From the NCBI GenBank assembly GCA_002257025.1, contig NCHA01000002.1, positions 237,074 through 301,073 of the forward strand: a stretch of 64,000 bases of DNA. The letters are read 5' to 3'. Position 1 is the first letter of the stretch; each line of letters opens with the position of its first letter. The notes beneath the pieces were generated by a model that saw only the letters and a list, made by a program, of their open reading frames with translations, was not told the DNA's origin and searched no databases. Both the position numbers and the translations under genes were made by a program. Positions 45,253 to 51,691 of the stretch are shown here, piece by piece. The stretch is from Sphingobacteriales bacterium 16-39-50. Its GTDB lineage: Bacteria > Bacteroidota > Bacteroidia > Sphingobacteriales > Sphingobacteriaceae.

Positions 45253-46260
45253 ATGAAAACCCAATCAAAGTTTACCATCGCCAGCCTACTCCTATTTTTA
45301 TTTTTGGCACCAATGGCTCAGGCATCTAAGCCTGTAAGAATCGCGACGATTGGGGCATCCCCTAACATCAATAAAAATCAGTCGCCGGAGGCTTTAGTGG
45401 AACAGATGATTAGTTTTTGGCAGGGCCAGCTCAATCAGGTGCTTAATTCTAAACTGGATTTGATTGTATTGCCCGAAATTTGTGATGTGCCGACAGGTTT
45501 GAGTACTGCGGAGCAAAAAATTTATGTCGAAGCAAAGAAAAACAAACTTTCAGACTTTTTTGCCAAAATAGCCAGGGAGAATAATTGCTATATCGCCTTT
45601 GGATCATTACATAATACTGATAAAGGCCTTCGCAATTCCCTGATTTTACTGGACAGGGCCGGAAAAACTGCAGGGACCTATCATAAGAATTTTCCAACTA
45701 TTCCTGAAATGGAACAGGGTGTTATCCCGGGTGATCAAAGCCCGATTTTTCAATGTGATTTCGGTACGGTTGGAATGGCCATTTGTTTTGATTTGAATTA
45801 TGATGAATTGCGTGCAAAATATGCACAACAGCAGCCTGATATCATCCTCTTTTCCTCAGTCTACCATGGCGGATTAATGCAGGGCATATGGGCTTATTCC
45901 TGCCGTTCTTATTTTGTAAGTGCCATTGGAGTTGTACAATTGCCATCGGAAGTTCTTAATCCGCTCGGAGAGATTGTCGCAACTAGCACCAATTACTTCA
46001 ATTATACCCTGGCCACCATTAACCTGGATTATGAATTAGCGCATCTGGATTATAACTGGGATAAACTCAAAAAGCTAAAAGCGAAATATGGTGATGCAGT
46101 TAGTATTCATGATCCCGGAAAAGTGGGCTCAATAATGATTACCAGTGAAGATAAAGCCATCACTGCCAAACAGATGGTTAAGGAATTCGATATCGAACTT
46201 CTGGATCCCTATTTTGACCGTTCCAGAATGTTTAGGAAAAAGCAAATGGTTTTACCTTAG
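45253..46260 (+). CDS. Exported nitrilase-superfamily carbon-nitrogen hydrolase
   Basis: A 335-residue hydrolase of the nitrilase superfamily, which cleaves amides or nitriles. The Glu-Lys-Cys triad is Glu75 (VLPEIC), Lys145 (YHKNFP) and Cys178 (MAICFD). The signal peptide (residues about 1-24, ending AQA) implies a periplasmic location, unusual for a family that is mostly cytoplasmic. It converges with the RhuM gene, with only seven bases between the stops. The substrate is unknown. Confidence 0.92.
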   Translation: MKTQSKFTIASLLLFLFLAPMAQASKPVRIATIGASPNINKNQSPEALVEQMISFWQGQLNQVLNSKLDLIVLPEICDVPTGLSTAEQKIYVEAKKNKLSDFFAKIARENNCYIAFGSLHNTDKGLRNSLILLDRAGKTAGTYHKNFPTIPEMEQGVIPGDQSPIFQCDFGTVGMAICFDLNYDELRAKYAQQQPDIILFSSVYHGGLMQGIWAYSCRSYFVSAIGVVQLPSEVLNPLGEIVATSTNYFNYTLATINLDYELAHLDYNWDKLKKLKAKYGDAVSIHDPGKVGSIMITSEDKAITAKQMVKEFDIELLDPYFDRSRMFRKKQMVLP

Positions 46261-46267
46261 ATGAAAA

Positions 46268-47278
46268 TCAGAGTTTTGGGGGCTTTTTTAATTTTTTAAT
46301 ATCTTCCTCAATCTCCTTCAGACTCTGTTCCTTTTCAATTACTTTTTGGGTTATTTTGTACTTCTCAAACTCTGCTTCCGATTTCTGTAATGCTTTTTCA
46401 TGACTTATTTTTCCTGCATGGTTAAGCAATTCTCTGCCATTGAGTTGCAAGATACTATCCAATCGCTGAATCCAGTCGGCCATATACATGGGCGTTTGCT
46501 GTTGCGCCATAGTTTCTGCAAAAGCCAGGTATTGCTCCACGAGTAAACCTAGTAGTTTTATTTCCTTCTCGATCAGGTAATTCTTGGCAATGCTTATATC
46601 TGCCTTCCTGACAGAGACGGTATTATTCTTATCAAACGATTGCATTCCGAGTAGGGGCAAGCTTGCATCAACTCTACGATATACCAGTTCAGCAGCTGTT
46701 TGCTGACTTATAGCCCAAAGCAATTTATTCTGAACTACCTTAAAAAACTCAATTGTCTTTTCGTCTTTGGGATCGTAATCAATACTCGTGGTATAAATAT
46801 CTTTAATCTTCTGATAAAAGAAACGTTCCGAAATCCTTATCTCCCGAATGCGTTCCTGCAGTTCATTGAAATAATTCATGGAGCTGCCCGATTTGAAACG
46901 GTCATCATTAAGCGCAAAACCTTTAATGATGTATTCTTTGAGCCGCTGCGTAGCCCATATACGGAATTGTGTGCCCTGAGTGGATTTCACACGATATCCA
47001 ACTGAAATGATAACGTCAAGGTTATAATGATCAATCTCTCTTTGTACAGTCCTTTGACCTTCCTGTTGAACTGTTCGGAATTTCCGAACAGTTGTCGCGG
47101 CATTAAGTTCTTCCTCCTCAAACACATTCTTGATGTGCTCACTAATCGTAGCTTTTGATTTCTGAAACAAATCACACAACTGCGACTGAGTTAGCCAAAC
47201 CGTTTCATCATCCAGTCGCACATCTATTTTGATGTTGCCTTCAGGGTTTTGGTATATGATGATTTCGCTGGTATTCAC
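46268..47278 (-). CDS. RhuM-family protein with DNA-binding N-terminus
   Basis: A 336-residue RhuM-family protein. A helix-turn-helix-like segment (LTQSQLCDLFQKSKATISEHI) lies at about residues 29-49, followed by the conserved YRVKSTQGTQFRIWATQRLKEYI core, and the C-terminus from about residue 290 is a highly charged coiled coil. The family was named from a Salmonella pathogenicity island and is common in accessory regions; its molecular role is unknown. It begins with GTG, with no ATG near the conserved start. Confidence 0.92.
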   Translation of the reverse strand: MNTSEIIIYQNPEGNIKIDVRLDDETVWLTQSQLCDLFQKSKATISEHIKNVFEEEELNAATTVRKFRTVQQEGQRTVQREIDHYNLDVIISVGYRVKSTQGTQFRIWATQRLKEYIIKGFALNDDRFKSGSSMNYFNELQERIREIRISERFFYQKIKDIYTTSIDYDPKDEKTIEFFKVVQNKLLWAISQQTAAELVYRRVDASLPLLGMQSFDKNNTVSVRKADISIAKNYLIEKEIKLLGLLVEQYLAFAETMAQQQTPMYMADWIQRLDSILQLNGRELLNHAGKISHEKALQKSEAEFEKYKITQKVIEKEQSLKEIEEDIKKLKKPPKL

Positions 47279-48325
47279 AGGCCTTATTATCTATTTTTTA
47301 AAATTGAAAGCAACAATTCTTACACAATATGAGTTTTTAAATTCTTTAGATTTTGATTTTATCTGCAATGCTAATTTAATTTATAAATTCAATATGGCTG
47401 ATAAGGAACGAGGGAAATCTTTTGACTATATCAAGCCCGATGTCTGCAAGTAGCTATTTACCCTATCGAAATTAGTTATTGGTATCAGGCAGATAAAAAA
47501 ATGTCTTTTAAGTTTAATTATTTAATTATAATGAAAAAAATATCCACAACTCTTGTAGCAATTTCAATCAATTTACCCCTCTGCCAGGTACCAAATTCGT
47601 ACCTGATTCCTCCCTGATTCGCCAATCCTTCGGCAGCTCTTCGGGTGCCCTTCGCTTGCCGCCGAAAGCCAGTCGAAGCAGTCACGAATCTGTTAGGAAT
47701 CTGTCTCGAAGCAGACTCGAACCCGAGTCGAAGGCCAGTCGAACAGCAGTCGAAGCGGACTCGAAGGAATTGAACATTTTCCCGAACAAAAAGAATAAAA
47801 AAGGCGTTTTAAGGTAGATTACATGAACAAAATGTAAATTTTCCCGAAGAAACGCGCTGGAAACGCATTGTTTCAATTTAAGGCCTGAATAAAGAATTCT
47901 GTTGAGATTTTGCACTCCGCCCAACGACAATGTTATCAGGATTGAAATCTTATTTCTGGCAGCCTTATTTTAGCCTTAAATTGGAAAATAACCCCGGAGT
48001 TCTGAGCTGCCCAAAGCTTAAATTAAATTTGCAAAAAAATCTGACTTTAACCTGATTTTATTGTTGCTCCCGATGCCGGGCATGAAGGAGCAGCTTTATA
48101 ATTTGCAAGCTAAATTGGATCCCAAAATATTTTATTAATAAGGCAAAATATTTGAAGGGTTTTGATGTAAGCCCTTAAGCCTGAGAATCATCAGGATCTC
48201 AAAGTAAATTAAAATTTTCTTTATAGTTAATTCTCTTAAGCTAAAGTCAGAGATCCTAACACCTTTCGCCTAGCACCTAATACGTCACACCTGATACCTG
48301 ATACCTGATACCTCACACCTCATAC
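47279..48325. other. 1-kb gene-free stretch with phased short repeats
   Basis: Contains the 11-bp array (47596-47771), a hairpin with TGCTCC/GGAGCA arms at about 48064-48092, and the start of a heptamer array. Short open frames are present but cross the repeats and resemble nothing. Confidence 0.6.
47596..47771. repeat. 16-unit tandem array with exact 11-bp period and polarity switch
   Basis: TTCG-type cores start at 47596, 47607, 47618, 47629, 47640 and 47651 (one is TTCC), and CGAA-type cores, mostly TCGAA, start at 47662, 47673, 47684, 47695, 47706, 47717, 47728, 47739, 47750 and 47761. Every step is 11 bp. The last six units all carry perfect TCGAA, while the six bases between cores vary. 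Confidence 0.92.
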
Positions 48326-48330
48326 CTAAA
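48253..48330. repeat. Heptanucleotide array overlapping the SRPBCC stop codon
   Basis: Six clear 7-mers of the ACCTNAN type at 48289-48330 (ACCTGAT three times, then variants), preceded by about five degenerate units. The minus-strand stop codon of the SRPBCC gene lies in the last unit. Confidence 0.85.
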
Positions 48331-48817
48331 CCAGCTTCCACTTCGCAGCCAGCTCCGCATTAAATCCATCCGCATCTTTAGGATTAGGCTCCCCTTTGCC
48401 GGTGCTGATCAACTTGTAAAGACTATTACTGATATAGCCGCTCCAGGCATCATGGCATACCTTATAACATTCGTACTCTGGCACCAGACCTTCATGAGTA
48501 AACTGTACCAGGGTTTTACCCTTTTCTACTTTGATATCAAAGATGAGTTTGGTATTGACCCATTCCGACTTATCATCAACAAAATTGAACTCATTGTCGA
48601 GAACCAGATAAACAAGTTTCTTCGCAGGAAGGGCTTCAATCAGTTTGATTTTACAGAGATGAATTTCTTTGTAATGGTAAAAGAATTCTTCATTGAGCTT
48701 ATCGGTATTGCCCTCAATTTCTTCGGACCACCAGCCGCGAAAGTCTTTAATTGCATTGAATGCTGCTGACGCGCTTTTGTCGACAAGGATGTTTGTGGTG
48801 AAACTTTTGTTTTGCAT
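48326..48817 (-). CDS. SRPBCC/AHSA1-like domain protein, copy 2
   Basis: A 163-residue START/SRPBCC helix-grip-fold protein that by family binds a hydrophobic ligand or acts as a chaperone-activator. The pattern matches AHSA1-like proteins (SAAFNAIKDFRGWWSEEIEG, then FTHEGLVPEYECYKVCHDAW). It is a tandem paralogue of the next gene upstream, lying 51 bp after it. The C-terminal extension of about 16 residues is not shared. Its stop lies inside a heptamer array. Confidence 0.9.
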   Translation of the reverse strand: MQNKSFTTNILVDKSASAAFNAIKDFRGWWSEEIEGNTDKLNEEFFYHYKEIHLCKIKLIEALPAKKLVYLVLDNEFNFVDDKSEWVNTKLIFDIKVEKGKTLVQFTHEGLVPEYECYKVCHDAWSGYISNSLYKLISTGKGEPNPKDADGFNAELAAKWKLV

Positions 48818-48868
48818 AGGATTGTTGGGTGTCAGATATTGGGTGTGAGGATTTCAGGTAAACTACTA

Positions 48869-49312
48869 CTAATCATTGCCTGAATTGATAAGTGGCAATA
48901 ACTTGCCTTGCAAATACTGGGTCCAGGCCGGGGCACAGGCTTCGTAACATTCTGCATCGGGGTTCAGGCCTTCATGTGTAAATACCAATCTGGTTTTCTC
49001 ACCAATTTTCGAGATCTCAAAAATTACTCTGCTGCCTGTCCATTCGTCTTGCTTTTGAATGAAATTCAGCTTGCTTTCTGTAGTCAGCCAGACGACTTTC
49101 TTATTGGGGATTACTTCCACTAATTTATGCCTTGTAAAATGAGCCCCTTCTCCGGCACTGAAACTAAACTCATCATTGAGTTTCTCTGCATCACCAATAA
49201 TTTCTTCCGAATAATATCCCGACCACCAGTTGCGAACATTATTAACAGACTGAAATACCTTTTCGGGACTCTGATCAGTCAGCAGGCTTAGCATGAAGTC
49301 TTTCGTTCTCAT
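48869..49312 (-). CDS. SRPBCC/AHSA1-like domain protein, copy 1
   Basis: A 147-residue SRPBCC protein closely related to its downstream neighbour, sharing VFQSVNNVRNWWSG, the acidic NDEFSF patch and FTHEGLNPDAECYEACAPAW. The pair arose by tandem duplication. It is transcribed divergently from a GlxA-type regulator, a frequent arrangement in which the regulator controls the pair; that link is inferred. Confidence 0.9.
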   Translation of the reverse strand: MRTKDFMLSLLTDQSPEKVFQSVNNVRNWWSGYYSEEIIGDAEKLNDEFSFSAGEGAHFTRHKLVEVIPNKKVVWLTTESKLNFIQKQDEWTGSRVIFEISKIGEKTRLVFTHEGLNPDAECYEACAPAWTQYLQGKLLPLINSGND

Positions 49313-49335
49313 AGGTCATTTAGATTTGTATGAAA

Positions 49336-49343
49336 CAAAAATA
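49336..49343 (-). promoter_or_regulatory. -7 promoter element of the SRPBCC pair
   Basis: On the minus strand this reads TATTTTTG, an exact TAnnTTTG match 23 bases before the start codon. A palindrome TGCTTTAAAGCA (49347-49358) lies directly upstream and could be an operator. Confidence 0.45.
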
Positions 49344-49374
49344 TTTGCTTTAAAGCATTTTCGCAGGTGGCTAA

Positions 49375-49406
49375 ATAGACATTATGGAGGGTTGATATAG
49401 ACATTA
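49375..49406. promoter_or_regulatory. Direct repeat ATAGACATTA, likely regulator binding site
   Basis: Two identical 10-mers at 49375-49384 and 49397-49406 are spaced 22 bp apart, two helical turns. AraC-family proteins bind such direct repeats, and the regulator gene is adjacent. The repeat brackets the -33 element of that gene. Confidence 0.55.
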
Positions 49407-49421
49407 AGTATGCTAGCTTTG
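49392..49421 (+). promoter_or_regulatory. Promoter of the GlxA-type regulator gene
   Basis: TTG at 49392-49394 and TAGCTTTG at 49414-49421 are separated by 19 bp, an exact fit to the Bacteroidota consensus. The ATG lies 47 bases further on. Confidence 0.65.
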
Positions 49422-49468
49422 TATATGTGTATTATTTTTAATGCCCAATAAATTTCTCAATTCCCAAA

Positions 49469-50449
49469 ATGAAACATATCACGATTCTTGTCCCATCAGG
49501 CGAAGGCAATAACCTGAGCAGTATTGTTGGTGCCTACAAAATACTCTCCAGAGCTAACGCCTATTGCCAGCAGAAGGGCAGGGGCGATTTGTTAAGGATC
49601 CAATTAGCAGGTATTTCGAAAACAGTTGAGTATTATGATGGTTTATTTGCCGTTAAGCCACATGTCCATATCTCGGCAATCAGCCGAACTGATCTGATAA
49701 TTATCCCCTCGCTGAATCATAATTATTGGCAGGCGGTAGCTCAAAACAAGGTGATGATGGACTGGATTGAACGACAATACAAGATGGGCGCTGAAATTGC
49801 TTCGATCTGCACCGGTGCATTTCTATTGGCTTCAAGTGGTTTGCTGAATGGCAAAAGTTGTTCGACACATTGGGCTGCAGCCGATAATTTCAGAAGTCTG
49901 TTTCCGGAGGTAAATCTGCAGGCTGATAAACTGATCACTGATGAAAACGGCATTTATACGAATGGTGGTGCCTATTCTTTCCTGAATCTTATCATTTACC
50001 TTGTAGAAAAATATTGCGACAGGGAGACTGCGATTTATTGCTCTAAAGTATTTCAAATCGAAATGGACCGTAACAGCCAGTCGGATTTTGCCATTTTCAC
50101 CGGACAGAAATTGCATAGTGATGAAGTGGTTAAAAAAGCACAAGCCCATATTGAAGCTGAATTACACCAGAAGATCTCGTTTGAAGAATTATCCTCCAGA
50201 TTCTCTGTCAGCAGGCGGAATTTCGACCGGCGATTTATCAAAGCTACCGGCAATACCCCTGGCGAATATGCGCAGCGGGTTAAAATTGAAGCGGCAAAAC
50301 GGGCATTTGAGAGTAGTCCCAAAACCGTAAATGAGGTAATGTATGAAGTGGGATATTCTGATTTGAAAGCTTTCAGGGAGGTTTTTAGAAAGATTACGGG
50401 GATATCGCCGATGGAATATCAGAATAAATATAATTCAGCTAAACTTTAA
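49469..50449 (+). CDS. GlxA-type transcriptional regulator (DJ-1/PfpI plus AraC HTH)
   Basis: A 326-residue regulator. Residues about 1-175 form a DJ-1/PfpI-like sensor domain with the nucleophile-elbow cysteine in IASICTGAFLLA. Residues about 215-320 carry two AraC-type helix-turn-helix motifs (SFEELSSRFSVSRRNFDRRF, and VNEVMYEVGYSDLKAFREVF). It probably binds the direct repeat in its own divergent promoter and controls the SRPBCC pair; the effector is unknown. Confidence 0.94.
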   Translation: MKHITILVPSGEGNNLSSIVGAYKILSRANAYCQQKGRGDLLRIQLAGISKTVEYYDGLFAVKPHVHISAISRTDLIIIPSLNHNYWQAVAQNKVMMDWIERQYKMGAEIASICTGAFLLASSGLLNGKSCSTHWAAADNFRSLFPEVNLQADKLITDENGIYTNGGAYSFLNLIIYLVEKYCDRETAIYCSKVFQIEMDRNSQSDFAIFTGQKLHSDEVVKKAQAHIEAELHQKISFEELSSRFSVSRRNFDRRFIKATGNTPGEYAQRVKIEAAKRAFESSPKTVNEVMYEVGYSDLKAFREVFRKITGISPMEYQNKYNSAKL

Positions 50450-50486
50450 TGAATCATTAGCAAAAATCAGTTCGGGATTGTGAAAG

Positions 50487-50675
50487 CTACGCTATCTTAT
50501 CCTTAAATTCTTCTAGTGTTATGCTTTTACCTGCTTTAATATCTTCCTGTCCCTTTCTAATGCCTGAAACTACATAAGCAGGTAAATTTGCTTCCTTTCT
50601 AATTTCAAAAGGAACTTCTAATGCTTTTAACGCCTTTTCCTGAAATTTATCGGGACGCACAATGTAGGTTTCCAT
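50487..50675 (-). CDS. Small antitoxin-like protein (DUF2683-like), no toxin partner seen
   Basis: A 62-residue acidic and lysine-rich protein starting METYIVRPDKFQEKALKALEV, a pattern of small type II antitoxin or DUF2683-type proteins. The space after its stop is 37 bp before the converging regulator gene, and no toxin-like gene lies on either side. It is therefore an orphan remnant or acts alone. Family membership is tentative. Confidence 0.6.
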   Translation of the reverse strand: METYIVRPDKFQEKALKALEVPFEIRKEANLPAYVVSGIRKGQEDIKAGKSITLEEFKDKIA

Positions 50676-50873
50676 AATACAAATTCGTTAATATCTTTCT
50701 AATGAATAGATTGCCTCAGACTATCTTTTACTATTAAGCAGCAGCTTTTTTAAGTTCTTTACTTATACACTGATATTAAATCAAATTTGCAAATTATCAT
50801 GCAATAATTATTCTATCCATTCAGCAAGGTGACTGACGAATTTAACTGGCATGACACCTAAGTAAATTCGTAA

Positions 50874-50889
50874 CCCGATAGCTATCGGG
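50874..50889. repeat. Palindrome CCCGATAGCTATCGGG, copy 1
   Basis: A perfect 16-bp palindrome. A second perfect copy is at 51644-51659, near-copies are at 54818-54833 and around 35775-35788. Confidence 0.75.
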
Positions 50890-50952
50890 TCTAAATCTAT
50901 TTAGGAAACAAAACCCTAAATCTGTATTTTCGGATTTCCTTATTCAAAGATT

Positions 50953-51627
50953 ATGTTCAAATTAAAATTGTACGGCATACTTTTCCTATTTGCCCTCCTC
51001 AGCGCTTGTGGTAACGGTGAAAACAAAAAAGCTGAAAGCGAAACTGCTGATAGTTTAAATGTCCAGAAAGTAACTGAAAAGAAAAATATTCTCGTCTTTG
51101 GAAATAGTCTTACTGCCGGACTCGGTGTTGAGCCTGATGAAGCCTTTCCGGCGCTTATCGGGAATAAAATTGATTCCTTAAATCTTCCTTATGAAGTAAT
51201 CAATGCCGGATTAAGCGGTGAAACTACTGCCGCAGGAAAAGAACGAATTAATTGGTTGCTGAAACAAAAAGTTGATGTGTTCGTGCTTGAGCTTGGGGCA
51301 AATGATGGTTTAAGAGGAATTCCGCTTTCTGAAACCCGGAAGAACCTGCAGAGTATTATTGATCAGGTAAAAGCTAAGTATCCGGATGCCAAACAGGTAA
51401 TGACCGGTATGGAAGTACCTCCCAACATGGGTAGTAAATATGCTTCTGAGTTCAGGGTTATCTTTCCGGATCTGGCTAAGAAAAACAATATGGCATTGGT
51501 TCCATTCCTGCTCGATAATGTGGGCGGTGTCCCTGAACTGAACCAAAGTGATGGTATTCATCCGACCCCTGAAGGCCATAAAATATTAGCTGAAAATGTT
51601 TGGGTGGTATTGAAAGATCTCCTCTAA
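50953..51627 (+). CDS. TesA-like SGNH arylesterase/lysophospholipase lipoprotein
   Basis: A 224-residue SGNH-hydrolase that by family hydrolyses thioesters, lysophospholipids or aryl esters in the periplasm. The signal ends LLSAC with lipidated Cys19. The nucleophile is Ser52 in block I, which reads GNSLTAG rather than GDSL. Asn117 (GANDG) and Asp200-His203 (SDGIHPT) complete the site. TesA genes commonly lie divergent to ybbA-ybbP; here that exporter lies 7.2 kb to the left in the expected opposite orientation. Confidence 0.94.
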   Translation: MFKLKLYGILFLFALLSACGNGENKKAESETADSLNVQKVTEKKNILVFGNSLTAGLGVEPDEAFPALIGNKIDSLNLPYEVINAGLSGETTAAGKERINWLLKQKVDVFVLELGANDGLRGIPLSETRKNLQSIIDQVKAKYPDAKQVMTGMEVPPNMGSKYASEFRVIFPDLAKKNNMALVPFLLDNVGGVPELNQSDGIHPTPEGHKILAENVWVVLKDLL

Positions 51628-51636
51628 AAAACGAAA

Positions 51637-51669
51637 GGCCCCGCCCGATAGCTATCGGGTCCCGGGGCC
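51637..51669. terminator. Terminator hairpin built around CCCGATAGCTATCGGG
   Basis: The 16-bp palindrome at 51644-51659 is extended by outer GGCCCCG and CGGGGCC arms. It sits just after the arylesterase stop and before the converging receptor gene; the T-tract is weak. Confidence 0.65.
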
Positions 51670-51691
51670 ATTTCAACCAATCAACATTAAA

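Noticed and set aside
47396..47455. 19-codon frame MADKERGKSFDYIKPDVCK
   Set aside because: Too short to support, with no neighbour or recognised family.
47596..47771. Possible CRISPR array
   Set aside because: Units are 11 bp with no 25-40 bp repeat/spacer pattern and no cas genes are present.
47682..47930. Open frame of 82 codons on the minus strand
   Set aside because: It runs through the 11-bp array, which is not codon-phased, and resembles no protein.
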